Counted from the stretch's first letter, positions 28,078 through 38,509 are shown. The stretch is DNA of 64,000 nt from an uncultured Clostridiaceae bacterium (GCA_948356915.1 CAOJCG010000001.1:124001-188000), one strand, 5' to 3'. Made by a program: numbers and translations. The notes: generated from the letters alone by a model not told the origin.

Positions 28078-28860
28078 CTATTTTACTTCACGTGCTTTTA
28101 CTACTAGTCTTTCTGTTCCGTATTCTTTACAAGTAATTAAGGTTAATTCTTTTCTTCCACCAGTTAATTGGCTTGTACAAGCTGTATCTTCTGGTTTTAC
28201 TTGGTATCTATCATATACAGCATATTTTACCATTCTTCCTTTTAAGTCTGTTAGTTCTATTATATCACCATTTGCTATTGCTGGTAAGTTCCCAAACATT
28301 TTACCACTTTTATAGTTATGTCCTACTATACAATAGTTGCCTACTTCGTTTGGTCCATTTGGTCCCCAATATTTGTTTAGTGATATTTTAAGTAGTTCTT
28401 CTGACCAATCTGAAAGTACTGGGTAGTCTATTCCTAACTTTGGTATTTTAAGCCTTGCTTCGCTGTAGCACTTTTCTCCGTTTGGTAAAGTATATTCTAA
28501 TGGTGGTACTTCTGTACTTTGATTATTGTTATTATCAGGTGTTACTATTTTATTGTCATCTTCTTCATCATCTTCTATTGCTACAACTATTATTCCATCA
28601 TATTTTTTTATTGTTGTGTCTTCTTTTTGCTTTGTCTCCCCATTGTCTATAGTATTATTGTCTATTTTTAATTCTAATTTTTGTAATATCTCTTTTGATA
28701 CCTCTTCGCTCCTTGTCCTGTCATATTCTGCATATATGTAGTATGAAAAAAGTAGACACACTAAAAGCGCAGATAAAAAGAACTGTATTTTATATACTTT
28801 CTTTTTTCTACGTAGCTCTGGTGTTACATATATTTTTTCTGTTACTAAAATTTGGTTCAT
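28078..28860 (-). CDS. Sortase
   Basis: Membrane-anchored transpeptidase that joins surface proteins to the wall. One N-terminal helix (IQFFLSALLVCLLFSYYIYA) follows a basic stretch; a ~75-residue acidic spacer leads to the sortase fold (LKIPKLGIDYPVLSDWS). The catalytic triad is visible: His in IVGHNYKSG, Cys in LTLITCKEYG, and Arg in TERLVV. ATG 28860 is chosen for its GGGAG SD; the longer frame to 28935 has none. It probably serves the giant surface proteins at 38.9-57.5 kb, whose sorting motifs are non-canonical. No in-frame CGG. Confidence 0.93.
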   Translation of the reverse strand: MNQILVTEKIYVTPELRRKKKVYKIQFFLSALLVCLLFSYYIYAEYDRTRSEEVSKEILQKLELKIDNNTIDNGETKQKEDTTIKKYDGIIVVAIEDDEEDDNKIVTPDNNNNQSTEVPPLEYTLPNGEKCYSEARLKIPKLGIDYPVLSDWSEELLKISLNKYWGPNGPNEVGNYCIVGHNYKSGKMFGNLPAIANGDIIELTDLKGRMVKYAVYDRYQVKPEDTACTSQLTGGRKELTLITCKEYGTERLVVKAREVK

Positions 28861-28986
28861 ACTACTCTCCCTACTTTTTTTACTACTATCATTATAACAT
28901 ATATAAGCGTTATATTTCAATAATATTCTCTCCATGTAATATAAATTTAATATTTGTAATATGAATTTAGTAGGTTTATAAAATAT

Positions 28987-29842
28987 TTATTTACAATATT
29001 CATTTGTAATATTAGCAAAATCTCCGAAGAGTTAGGTTCTCACCTCTTATATTCTCTGATAAATTTAGTTTTTTTAGTAATGCTTTTATTTCTTCTTTTT
29101 CCATTAAGCCACTATTGGTAATCCCATTCACTAATGTTTTTCTTCTTTGCATGAATGATACTTTTATTAGCTTAAAAAGGAATGCTTCATTATTTATTTT
29201 TACTGGTGGTTCCTTTCTTAATACTAATTTTATGACTTCTGATTCTACCTCTGGCTCTGGAATAAAACTTGAATTAGGCACTAATATAATTTCCTCTGGC
29301 TGAGTATAATAGTTTACTGCATATGTAATTGCTCCTGATAATTTTTCTCCTGGAGTTACTGTTAACCTTTTTGCTACTTCCTTTTGTACCATTACGGTTA
29401 TGCTTTCTATATTTAGTTTATCTTCCAATAATTTCATTATAATTGGAGTAGTTATATAGTATGGTAAATTTGCTACTACTTTTACTCTTTGTACATTATT
29501 ATTTAGTTCATCATTTATAATCTCTTTTAAGTTTACTTTAAGTATGTCATCATTTATTAGCTCAAAGTTATTATATAGTGAAAATCTATCATTTAATATA
29601 CTAACCATTCTTTTATCTAATTCTATACAAATAACTTTTTTTGCTTTTTCTAATAATTTCCTTGTAAGTGTTCCTAATCCTGGTCCTATTTCTATAACTA
29701 GGTCTTCTTTTTCTATATTTGATGCTTCTACTATTGTATTTATTACTTCATCATTTATTAAAAAGTTTTGCCCTAAACTTTTATTAGCAGTAATATTGTA
29801 TTTATTTAGGATAAACATCGTTTGTTTATATGCATTTTCCAT
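28987..29842 (-). CDS. rsmA: 16S rRNA dimethyladenosine transferase (KsgA/RsmA), C-terminus via +1 shift at CGG
   Basis: It dimethylates two adenines in the 16S rRNA 3' hairpin. Motifs: LGQNFLINDEVIN, the SAM site VIEIGPGLGTLTRKLL, the catalytic NLPYYITTPI (NxPY), and LVPNSSFIPEPEVES. In the zero frame the protein ends abruptly NLTLRRFC at 29012. The Arg before the final RFC is CGG (29024-29026). A +1 shift there gives NLTLGDFANITNEYCK ending at 28987, which matches the family's conserved C-terminal LS-x-E/D-FA-x-L-x-N pattern far better. The coordinates given assume the shift. This case would not be flagged as a broken gene by ORF length alone. Confidence 0.92.
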
Positions 29843-29907
29843 GTATTTTACCTCACATTATTTACTTTGTAGATTGCTACAATTCACTGCTAATATTCAA
29901 TATATAT

Positions 29908-29941
29908 GTAGGGGTCATTATCAATCGCTCCTACATATATA
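29908..29941. repeat. Dispersed repeat, family B
   Basis: GTAGGGGTCATTATCAATCGCTCCTACAT. The rest of 29843-30070 is AT-rich with no gene. Confidence 0.75.
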
Positions 29942-30070
29942 TCAAATATTGATTGTAAATCATAGTTGCAAATTAAATTATATAGTATTTATTACATTTT
30001 GTCTATTGATTTTTATATATGTTTAATATAAAATGTTAATAAATTAATATTTTATAAGCGATGGTGAAAA

Positions 30071-32380
30071 ATGAATAAAAATAATAATAAAAATTCTAAT
30101 AGAAAAAGTAATAATATATTAACAAAAACTTCAAAGAAAAAGCAAGCTTGTTCAAGGCCTGTTTCTTCAAAAAATCTACTTATAGCATCATGTGTTATTT
30201 TAATAATACTTTTATTATTAATTTTACGTATTGGCTATTTTCAATTTATACAAGGAAGCAGTTTAAAGGAACTTGCAAGTAGACAGCAAACAACAAATAG
30301 AATTATAAGCCCAAACAGAGGAATTATTTATGATTCTACTGGTAAAATATTAGCTCAAAGTGCTTCTGTTGATACAGTTACAATAAACCCCTCTAGAATA
30401 AAAAATAATGTAAAAAATATAGAAAATAAAAAAGAAAAAGAGCAAGAAGAGAAGAAACTTCAGGAAAAAGTTTCAAGAGCTTTCTCTGAAATTTTTGAGC
30501 TAGATTATGAAGAAGTTTTTAAAAAAGTCACAAGTACATCTTCTATAGAAACAATTATAAAAAAAGTAGAGCAAGATAAAATAGATAAATTAAAAACTTG
30601 GATGGAAGATAATAAAATTACAACAGGTATAAATATAGATGAAGATTACAAAAGGTATTATCCATATGGAAATTTAGCTTCTAATCTTATTGGTTTTTGC
30701 AACACTGATAATGTTGGTCAAGAAGGCTTAGAACTTAAATGGGATAATGTTTTAAGTGGTACACCTGGTAAAATAGTAACTATTGAAAGCGCAACATTTA
30801 GCCTTATTCCAGATAAAAACGAAAGTTATGTAGCTGCCCAAAATGGTAGTAATATAACACTTACTATTGATGCTAATATTCAAAGTATATGTGAAAAATA
30901 CTTAAAGCAAGCTTGTATAGAAAACAATTGTAAAAATGGTGGTAGTGTTATTATTATGAGACCTTCAAATGGTGATATTTTGGCGATGGCCTCATATCCT
31001 AATTTTGATCCAAATGATCCCCGTGCTGTTCCAGAAAGTTTAGCTTCAACTTGGGATACTTTAAGTAGTACTGAGCAAATAAATTCACTTTATAAATTAT
31101 GGAGAAATAAATGTGTGTCAGATACATATGAACCTGGTTCTACTTTTAAAGTAATAACTGCTGCTATTGGTTTAGAAGAAGATATTATACAAACTGATAT
31201 TCAAAATAGTTTTAATTGCCCTGGTTATGAAATGGTAAATGGTCAAAAAATAAAATGTTGGACAAGTGGTTCTCATGGTTCTCAAACTTTAAGGCAAGCA
31301 CTTATGAATTCTTGTAACCCTGCTTTAATGCAATTAGGTAAAAAAATAGGAAGTACCACATTATATAAATATTATAATGCTTTTGGTCTATTTAATAAGA
31401 CTAATATTGATACTTCTGGTGAAGCTAATAGTTACTTTTGGAACTTAGATGGTGTAGGTAATGTTGAACTTGCAACTATGTCTTTTGGTCAAAGGTTTAG
31501 AGTTACACCTATTCAGCTTATTACTGCAATTTCTTCTGTTGTAAATAATGGTACTTTAGTAAAACCTCGTATTGTTAAACAAATAGAAAATACTGATACA
31601 GGTGCTATTACTACATTTGATTCAGTTAATGTTAGGGAAGTTATATCAAAGGAAACTTCTGCTAAGTTAATAGATATGTTAGAGTCTGTTGTAACAGATG
31701 GTACAGGTAGATATGGAGCTGTAAAAGGTTATTCTGTTGCTGGAAAGACTGGTACATCAGAACCAGATTATAATAACCCAGACTCTGGATATGTTGCATC
31801 ATATGTAGCTATATCTCCAACAGAGAACCCTGAGGTTGTAATACTAGTAACATTATACCATCCTCCAAAAAGCGGATCTCATCAAGGTGGTCAAATTGCG
31901 GGACCAGTAGTGTCACAAATTCTTAGTGAAGTTTTACCATATTTAGGGGTTCCGTCTGATGATTTAAGCGAAGATAGTTCTATAAATTTAAATAAAGTTA
32001 CTGTACCTGATGTTCGCAATAAAACAGTGCTTGAAGCAAAAAAGGCATTAGAAAATGCTGGATTTACAGCTGTGATTTCTGGAAATGACACTTCACTTTT
32101 AGTTACAGATCAAGTACCAAAGCCTGGTACAGCTTTACTAAAGGGCTCTTTAATAAATATATATTCTCAGGGCAATGAAGCTAGAGTATCTACTGAGGTT
32201 CCAAACTTAAAAGGTATGTCTTTTTCACAGGCTCGTAACTCTTTGAAGTCTAAAAAATTAAATATTAATATAACTGGTGCAGGTACTGTAATTAGTCAAG
32301 ATCCAATGGCAGGAACTACTGTTGAGGAAGGTACTATCATAAATGTGACTTTACAAAAACAAACTTCAAATATACATTAA
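30071..32380 (+). CDS. spoVD: Class B penicillin-binding protein with PASTA domains (SpoVD-like)
   Basis: A single TM (ASCVILIILLLLILRIGYFQF) follows a basic N-terminus. The dimerisation domain starts at RIISPNRGIIYDSTG. The transpeptidase has EPGSTFKVITAAIGLE (SxxK), NSCNPALM (SxN) and VAGKTGTSEPDY (KTG). Two C-terminal PASTA repeats begin at VTVPDVRNKTVLEA and TEVPNLKGMSF. SpoVD makes spore cortex peptidoglycan; in lineages with one such gene it can also be FtsI-like. At 769 residues and intact, it contains only an out-of-frame CGG (in AGC GGA). The SD is GATGGTGA before ATG 30071. A giant inverted repeat follows. Confidence 0.92.
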   Translation: MNKNNNKNSNRKSNNILTKTSKKKQACSRPVSSKNLLIASCVILIILLLLILRIGYFQFIQGSSLKELASRQQTTNRIISPNRGIIYDSTGKILAQSASVDTVTINPSRIKNNVKNIENKKEKEQEEKKLQEKVSRAFSEIFELDYEEVFKKVTSTSSIETIIKKVEQDKIDKLKTWMEDNKITTGINIDEDYKRYYPYGNLASNLIGFCNTDNVGQEGLELKWDNVLSGTPGKIVTIESATFSLIPDKNESYVAAQNGSNITLTIDANIQSICEKYLKQACIENNCKNGGSVIIMRPSNGDILAMASYPNFDPNDPRAVPESLASTWDTLSSTEQINSLYKLWRNKCVSDTYEPGSTFKVITAAIGLEEDIIQTDIQNSFNCPGYEMVNGQKIKCWTSGSHGSQTLRQALMNSCNPALMQLGKKIGSTTLYKYYNAFGLFNKTNIDTSGEANSYFWNLDGVGNVELATMSFGQRFRVTPIQLITAISSVVNNGTLVKPRIVKQIENTDTGAITTFDSVNVREVISKETSAKLIDMLESVVTDGTGRYGAVKGYSVAGKTGTSEPDYNNPDSGYVASYVAISPTENPEVVILVTLYHPPKSGSHQGGQIAGPVVSQILSEVLPYLGVPSDDLSEDSSINLNKVTVPDVRNKTVLEAKKALENAGFTAVISGNDTSLLVTDQVPKPGTALLKGSLINIYSQGNEARVSTEVPNLKGMSFSQARNSLKSKKLNINITGAGTVISQDPMAGTTVEEGTIINVTLQKQTSNIH

Positions 32381-32400
32381 GAAAATAGGCTGTGAAAAAT

Positions 32401-32474
32401 TGTCAAAAGGGACGGAGGAAATTGACACACTTTATCTTTTAAAGATGTGTCGATTTCCTCCGTCTCTTTTGACA
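32401..32474. repeat. Long inverted repeat after the spoVD-like gene
   Basis: TGTCAAAAGGGACGGAGGAA pairs with TTCCTCCGTCTCTTTTGACA, with inner ACACA/TGTGT arms. It lies between convergent genes and may serve as a bidirectional terminator; it resembles a miniature mobile element. Confidence 0.85.
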
Positions 32475-32487
32475 TTAAATTTATTAT

Positions 32488-33276
32488 TTACTTTTTGATT
32501 TTAAAAAGCTTTATAGTATTTTCATATGTCATGCTTGCAACTTTTTCTAAGCTTATTCCTTTAAAATTTGCAACCTTTTGTGCTATATATTTAACATTAA
32601 TAGAGTTATTTCTTGTTCCTCTTTTAGGTTCTGGTGCTAAATATGGGCTATCTGTTTCTATTAACATTTTATCTATTGGTACCATTTTTACTATTTCTTC
32701 AGCATTTTTTGAATTTTTAAATGTTATTGGACCGGCAAATGATATATAAAAGCCTAAACTTAGCCCTTGTCTTACAAGTTCTCTATTCAATGGACAACAA
32801 TGAAAAACACCTTTATTATTTACTATATTTTCTTTTAGAATTTTTAATGTATCATCAACTGCCTCTCTAGTATGAATTACAATTGGCAAATTATATTTAT
32901 TAGCAAGTTCTATTTGCTTTATAAACATTTCTTTTTGTATTTCTTTATTTTCTTTATTCCAGTAGTAGTCTAAACCTATTTCTCCTATGGCTACAATCTT
33001 TTTATTAGTGTCATTTTTTATTATCTCTTCTAATTTTTTTATTAAAAGATTTATTTCTTCTAAACTTTCTGGTACATCGTTTGGAGAAATACCACTAATT
33101 GTGTATATATAATCATGTTTATTTGCTATTTCTAGAGCAAGCTTTGAAGAACTTAAACTATAGCCTGCACATATAAACTTTGTTATATTATTCTCATATG
33201 TTTGTTTTATTATTTCTTCTCTATCTTCATCAAATTTTTCATCATTATAGTGTGAATGTGAATCAAAAAATTCCAT
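32488..33276 (-). CDS. tatD: TatD-family metal-dependent hydrolase
   Basis: TIM-barrel nuclease of the TatD/YabD family. Metal-ligand motifs: FDSHSHYND at the start, AIGEIGLDYYW, PIVIHTREA, GVFHCCP and LIETDSPYLAPEP. It acts in DNA repair/degradation or RNA 3' processing. ATG 33276 follows GGAGG. The family is often near rsmA, as here (about 3 kb away, same strand), though the spoVD-like gene is inserted between them in opposite orientation. Full length (262 aa). Confidence 0.95.
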   Translation of the reverse strand: MEFFDSHSHYNDEKFDEDREEIIKQTYENNITKFICAGYSLSSSKLALEIANKHDYIYTISGISPNDVPESLEEINLLIKKLEEIIKNDTNKKIVAIGEIGLDYYWNKENKEIQKEMFIKQIELANKYNLPIVIHTREAVDDTLKILKENIVNNKGVFHCCPLNRELVRQGLSLGFYISFAGPITFKNSKNAEEIVKMVPIDKMLIETDSPYLAPEPKRGTRNNSINVKYIAQKVANFKGISLEKVASMTYENTIKLFKIKK

Positions 33277-33296
33277 ATTTTTTTCCTCCTTTTCCT

Positions 33297-33465
33297 CACG
33301 CTAGGGACAGTCCTTGCTTAGCTTCTTAGAATTTTCGTCCTGTGGACTTAAAAGCTCTTAGAAGCTAAGTATGCGAATTTATAGAATTGCTTTGTAGTTT
33401 CCACTATTTAGCAATTCTTAAATTCACTTTCGTTCCGATTTCGGAATGGTGGGGACACTCCTTAA
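33297..33465. repeat. Nested palindromes flanked by GGGACA(G/C)TCCTT
   Basis: AGGGACAGTCCTT at one end and GGGGACACTCCTTA at the other enclose CTTAGCTTCTTAGA/TCTTAGAAGCTAAG and TAGAATTGCT/AGCAATTCTTA hairpins. It looks like a composite MITE-type element. No gene is seen. Confidence 0.75.
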
Positions 33466-33533
33466 TCTTATTTATTCCAAATTTAAATAGTAATAGAGCA
33501 TTTTACTAATAAATCCATAAAAATACTCTACAC

Positions 33534-33908
33534 CTATTCACTACAAATTATGCAATTTGCTATTGCATATTCTTTTATGTGGGCTAAACTAATATCTATT
33601 TGTATATTATCTTTTATTTTCTCTTTGTTTATATTAACATATGGTCTTGCTTGCTTATTATTTAGTATTTCCATATCTTTCCATGTTATATCATATTTAT
33701 TTTGTGAGTATGGTGATATTGCCTTGAATATTGCTTCTTTTGCTGCAAACCTTGCTGCGTAATGTTCGTATTTTGCTTCATTTTTTCGTTCGCAGTATTC
33801 TATTTCTTTTTTTGTGTATACCTCATTTAGAAATTTTTCCTGAAATCTCTCTATCGCTTTTTTTATTCTTTCTACTTCTATTATGTCTGTGCCACATGTA
33901 ATTTTCAT
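33534..33908 (-). CDS. acpS: Holo-[acyl-carrier-protein] synthase
   Basis: AcpS transfers 4'-phosphopantetheine from CoA to ACP. Motifs: GTDIIEVERIKKAIERF (catalytic Asp) and ARFAAKEAIFKAI. The C-terminus is ISLAHIKEYAIANCII (SLSH-like). ATG 33908 is chosen because AAAGGAG precedes it; the longer frame to 33956 reads into a repeat. 124 residues is typical. It shares pathway logic with coaD and the CoaE-like kinase in this window, which supply CoA. Confidence 0.93.
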   Translation of the reverse strand: MKITCGTDIIEVERIKKAIERFQEKFLNEVYTKKEIEYCERKNEAKYEHYAARFAAKEAIFKAISPYSQNKYDITWKDMEILNNKQARPYVNINKEKIKDNIQIDISLAHIKEYAIANCIICSE

Positions 33909-33929
33909 GTTTTTCTCTCCTTTATATAA

Positions 33930-34055
33930 CGCATAGGGCACGGTGTCCCGTGCCACTACATATTTAATTATTCACTATTCATCATTCATTATTCACTATT
34001 CATTTAAGCCTTTTCTTCGAAGTGCGGGCGATTACTAATCGTCCCTACATCTATT
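33930..34055. repeat. Cluster of repeats upstream of acpS
   Basis: GGGCACGGTGTCCCGTGCCACTACA palindrome, AT-rich ATTCACTATTCATC units (family C, 33962-34003), then CTTCGAAGTGCGGGCGATTA CTAATCGTCCCTACATC (family B, 34016-34052). Confidence 0.8.
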
Positions 34056-34129
34056 TCTAATTTTCTACTATATTTAGTTTTATATTTCTTTTAAGTTCTT
34101 AAATCTCTTTTATACCACGGTTTCGAATC

Positions 34130-35648
34130 CTATTTCGTATAATAATTCGCATTTATATCTTCTGCTAAATAATATGTTCCTATAAAGTCTACTATCAAAT
34201 TATTTTCTAGTGTATATTTTGGCTCTACTATTAATTTTCCTGTTTTATCTATTGCTCCCCATTTACCATCCTTTTTTACTGCTGCATATCCATATTTATT
34301 TTGCTCTGTTGCATCGTCATATATGTAGTCTACTACAACTATTCCTTTTTCATTTATATAGCCATATTCTCCATCTTTTTTGCTCAAGAATATTGTATTT
34401 GAAGTTAATATTTCGGTGTTTTCTTTTTCTTCTAATTTAAAGTTATAATATTTATATTCTTCACCCATTCTCATTTTTATAAAGTTTTTATCTTTGTTTA
34501 CTTCTGATAGTATTCCTTCTGCTTTTATATTCATGTCTTTATCATATATCTGTGTTTGTGAGTTTTCTTTTTGTGCACTTATACAATTTGCTTCTTCTAT
34601 ATAGTTTATGTATGAATAGTTAAATGGTATTTTCTCTTCTCCTGATATATTTATCATTCCATATTTTCCATCTTTTTTTGCTATATATGTATTTGTATAA
34701 GCATAGATTAAATCGTCATATATATAGTCTACTTTAATTTGACCTGCAACATCTATTATTCCATATTTTGAATTTTTCTTTGCGGTTATATAATTTAGGT
34801 TTATTTGTTTTACATCTTCAAATGCATTTTCTATATATGTTTTTTCTTTGTCTACTACTTTTAATGTTGCTCCTTCTTTTACTACATACATATTATTTCC
34901 ATATACATTTTTTATCTCGTCATATTTTGCTTCTAATACCTTTTGTCCATTTGAACTTATTACTCCATATTTTCCGTTCTTTAGTTTTTACTATAAAACC
35001 ATTTTCATATTTTTCGTAAATAACACTTACCTCTTCATATTCATTTGGAACTATTTCTGCCCCTATGTTATTTACTATTCCTTCTTTTCCATCTTTTATA
35101 GTTTTTGCTACATTTTTTATACCTATTAATGCTTTTATTTCATCATATTGTGGAGCCACTAGTTCTTTACCGTTTAAATCTATTAAACCATATTTTCCAT
35201 CTTTTTGTACTTTTAACATATCTGCTTCATGCCATAGGTTATTTTGTTTGTCATTATTATATAGTACTTCTACTTTATCATAATTTGTATATAACTCTTT
35301 TCCTTTTTCATTTAATACTTTTGTTTCAAATGTTCCTGTTTCATAATTTGCATTTATAGTACATACAAATATTGGCTTTGAGTTATCTGGAATTATTATC
35401 ATTTCATCATAAGTAGGCTGTATTACTGTATTTTGCTTTGTATCTATTACTCCCCATTTTCCATTTTCATATATTGGGTAGTATGCTGTTATAAATGTTT
35501 TATCTTTTATATTATCTTGTTCTTTTAGTAATTCACGTAAACCTATTATGAACATTGCTATTACTAATAATGCAATTATTACTGCTATTACTTTCTTTAC
35601 ATTCAACTTAGCTTCTGTGTCATATCTTCTTCCTTTACTTCTACTCAT
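34130..35648 (-). CDS. WG-repeat membrane-anchored protein, +1 shift at CGG
   Basis: N-terminal helix (VIAVIIALLVIAMFIIGLREL), then repeated WG/KYG units (YENGKWGVIDTKQN, QKDGKYGLIDLNG, KKDGKYGMINISG, KKDGEYGYINEKG, KKDGKWGAIDKTG), about 35-40 residues each, forming a beta-propeller-like exterior domain. The frame breaks inside a repeat at CGG (34974-34976): zero frame gives KTKERKIW then a stop. Skipping one base gives KTKEGKYGVISSNGQ, the exact repeat consensus, and continues to 34130. The repeat itself thus provides an internal control for the +1 reading and for Gly at the site. Function is probably surface binding. Confidence 0.88.
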
Positions 35649-35786
35649 TGTAAAACTACTCCTCCTTATATTTATATTAAAACATAATTTCCTTGATTTA
35701 TCAATAAAATATTTATAAAAACTATATTTATTGTTACTAGTTAATAGTTTTTAATATAGAAATCTTTGAAGAAATTGCTATAGTAA

Positions 35787-36008
35787 ATGTAGGGGCGATT
35801 TTAATCGCCCGCAGACTTCAGAGAATAAACTTCTTTGGCTCTTCGAAGAATTTCCTAGGTTCCATTAGAAATATAGGAAGGTCGTTGGAGCATAGGCGAT
35901 TAAAATCGCCCCTACAATTTAAGGCACATTTTATACTAATTCCCGAATATTACATTTATCTACAATATATTCCATAAATAGGTCGCCTATATCAAGCGAC
36001 CTTTATAC
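35787..36008. repeat. Pair of inverted family B repeats and relatives
   Basis: GTAGGGGCGATTTTAATCGC (35788) and GGCGATTAAAATCGCCCCTAC (35899-35919) face each other across ~80 bp, making a mobile-element-like unit. GGTCGCCTATATCAAGCGACC (35982-36002) is another palindrome. Family C units follow to 36040. No gene is seen in 35649-36040. Confidence 0.8.
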
Positions 36009-36040
36009 TTCATCATTCACTCTTAATTATTCACTATTCA

Positions 36041-38509
36041 TTATTTTACTTTCACCACTATTACCGTCATGTCATCTTTTGGTATTCCGTAGTTATTGTC
36101 TATGGCTTCTTGCAAAATAATATCTGCTATTTTTTGTGGATCTTCTATTTCTATTTCTTCTAATAAGAATTTTAACCATAATTCCTTATTGGTGTATTCT
36201 TCTGATGATTCTATTATTCCATCACTACACATTACTAATATATCCCCTTGATTTAGGTCTTTGTCATATACTACTAAGTCTATATCATTTAATATTCCTG
36301 TTGGTAATGATAATGATTTTAATATTTGTACATTTCTTTTATTTTTCACAAAGGTCGGACATGCTCCATTTTTTATAAATTCTAAATTCTTAGCATATAA
36401 GTCAAATATCGCAATGTCTAATGTTGCATACATATCTTCTTCATTTATACTAGAAAGTACTGAATTTATTAGCCTTAATGATGTGTCCTTATCAAAACCT
36501 GATGATAGTAATTTATTAAGCATTGATATTGCCATACTACTACTTTTTCTAGCTGTTTTTCCTGAGCCCATTCCATCACTTATTGCTATTAAGTATTTTC
36601 CATCTTCTAACCCTGTTTGAATGTTGCTGTCTCCTGATATTGTTGAGCCTGATTTTGCTTGTTTTGCTATTCCTATTTCTAGTGCTTGTTTATCTTTTGA
36701 AATGAATGAATACATACAATTATCTGTGTTTAACCTTAGACCACATTCTTGATTTTGTAACATCATTTCTTCTTCTAGTATTTTTGATACTATTTTTGTC
36801 ATTTTCTTTATGTTACAAGTTGGGTTTTCCACATTTTCACATGTTTTTGTGTATAACTTAAGTTCTAATCTGCCTGTTTTTTCTTTGTTTATTATTATTT
36901 CTTTTACTTCTGTGCCTATTTCTTTTAGTTCGTTTATTATTTTGCTTCTTTTTTCTTCGTATTCATCTTGTTTTGGTTTTGTTTCAATATTTTCTGCTAA
37001 ATTCTCTATTGCCTTTGAGACTTCTTCTAATTGATTTGATACTGCTTTTTTATTCTCATCTAGTTTCTTTTTCCATATAAAGTTTAGTTTGCTTACTCTA
37101 TATGAATAATTAATTGTTTTTATCATTTTTGATAAATCTTCTTTTATATTCTCATTTATCATAATATAACTATTGTGCCTTGCACATATATCTATTAAAT
37201 CTTTTTCTACTAATATTTCTTTTTCTAGTAATTCATCAAATATTTCTTCTACTATATTATCTTTAGGCGAATATATATCTTCAAATAATATGTTTTCTTC
37301 TATTTGTTCTAAGTTATTTTGAAGTTCTTTTTCAAATATTTTAAAGTTGTCTCTTTCTTGTTCTTTTAATTCTTCTTCATCTAATATAGTTGCTGCCGCT
37401 TCTTTATAACTTTTTGCTATTTCAGAAATAGTTTGTGACATTGCTTCTAATTTGTATATTGTGTCTTTATTTTCTTCTAGGTTTCTTCCTGTCACTTCTG
37501 GCAATAATTTAATATCATTATTCATATTTTCTATATTTATTTTTATATTTTTTGGAACTGCTAAAAGCCCAATAGCAGCAATTAATATTTCTTGTATATT
37601 AATTACTTGCGCTGTGTTTCCATTTGTAACATATGTAAGTGCAATGTTCCCTGCTATAAAGCCTAATATTACTCCTATTTTTCCGAATTTAGCAAATATA
37701 CCTGCTACCATTCCTGAAAGTGCATATGAAGCTACCTGACTTATTTCTCCTACTCCTATAACTCCAAGTACTGTTCCTACACAAATACCTGCTGTTCCAC
37801 CTACTAATATTCCATTTTTCCAACCCATTATTAGTACTATTAATATACATAGTATATTTTTTACACTATATCCAAATATACTAAAGTTACCTATACAGTT
37901 TACCGCTATTGCTAGCATTAGGCTTGTCCCCATTACTTCTTCTATTGAATATACTTTTCTTGAGCCTAATTTTTCTATTGTTGGCACAGCATTTACAAAT
38001 ATTTTATAGAATATGAATGTACATATACTGTACATTATTGCTAACAATAAGTCATAAACCATAAATTCTTTAAATAATATCTCTGCTAGTTTTACTATTA
38101 AACATGTAGCAAATAACCTAATTCCTAATTTCCTTGTTTCATTATTTTCTACATCATATTTCGCTGGTTTTATTAATATACTAAATAATAGCATTAATGT
38201 TATTAACACATAATTTAATGTATTTCCCATACCAAATGATATTAAGTTACCTATTCCTATTATAATAAAAGGTATACCTATTGGAATAGAATTACTAAGT
38301 ATTGCTACAAGCAGTGCTACTCCAAATGGACTTAGGTTTTCATTTGCCCCAAACGATACTTGTGATATCATAAAACATATAATATATAATATTATTTTTT
38401 GCTTTGTGAAATTCTTCTTGATTACTTCCTTTATTGTTTGTTTTTTGTTCATTTTCTCTTCATAATTTATATCATTTTCTTCATAATTTTTATCTATGTT
38501 TTGAAACAT
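36041..38509 (-). CDS. spoIIE: Stage II sporulation protein E (SpoIIE phosphatase)
   Basis: SpoIIE dephosphorylates SpoIIAA to release sigma-F in the forespore. The first ~330 residues hold about ten membrane helices (FMISQVSFGANENLSPFGVA onward). The central regulatory domain is coiled coil-like (about 350-580). The C-terminal PP2C domain has QTGLEDGKYLIAISDGMGSG (metal Asp), NSVLSSINEEDMYATLDIAIFDL and GDILVMCSDGIIES, ending DDMTVIVVKVK. 822 residues is typical. GAGGTGG SD precedes ATG 38509. All CGG triplets inside are out of frame. Together with spoVB it marks the organism as a spore former. Confidence 0.96.
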   Translation of the reverse strand: MFQNIDKNYEENDINYEEKMNKKQTIKEVIKKNFTKQKIILYIICFMISQVSFGANENLSPFGVALLVAILSNSIPIGIPFIIIGIGNLISFGMGNTLNYVLITLMLLFSILIKPAKYDVENNETRKLGIRLFATCLIVKLAEILFKEFMVYDLLLAIMYSICTFIFYKIFVNAVPTIEKLGSRKVYSIEEVMGTSLMLAIAVNCIGNFSIFGYSVKNILCILIVLIMGWKNGILVGGTAGICVGTVLGVIGVGEISQVASYALSGMVAGIFAKFGKIGVILGFIAGNIALTYVTNGNTAQVINIQEILIAAIGLLAVPKNIKINIENMNNDIKLLPEVTGRNLEENKDTIYKLEAMSQTISEIAKSYKEAAATILDEEELKEQERDNFKIFEKELQNNLEQIEENILFEDIYSPKDNIVEEIFDELLEKEILVEKDLIDICARHNSYIMINENIKEDLSKMIKTINYSYRVSKLNFIWKKKLDENKKAVSNQLEEVSKAIENLAENIETKPKQDEYEEKRSKIINELKEIGTEVKEIIINKEKTGRLELKLYTKTCENVENPTCNIKKMTKIVSKILEEEMMLQNQECGLRLNTDNCMYSFISKDKQALEIGIAKQAKSGSTISGDSNIQTGLEDGKYLIAISDGMGSGKTARKSSSMAISMLNKLLSSGFDKDTSLRLINSVLSSINEEDMYATLDIAIFDLYAKNLEFIKNGACPTFVKNKRNVQILKSLSLPTGILNDIDLVVYDKDLNQGDILVMCSDGIIESSEEYTNKELWLKFLLEEIEIEDPQKIADIILQEAIDNNYGIPKDDMTVIVVKVK

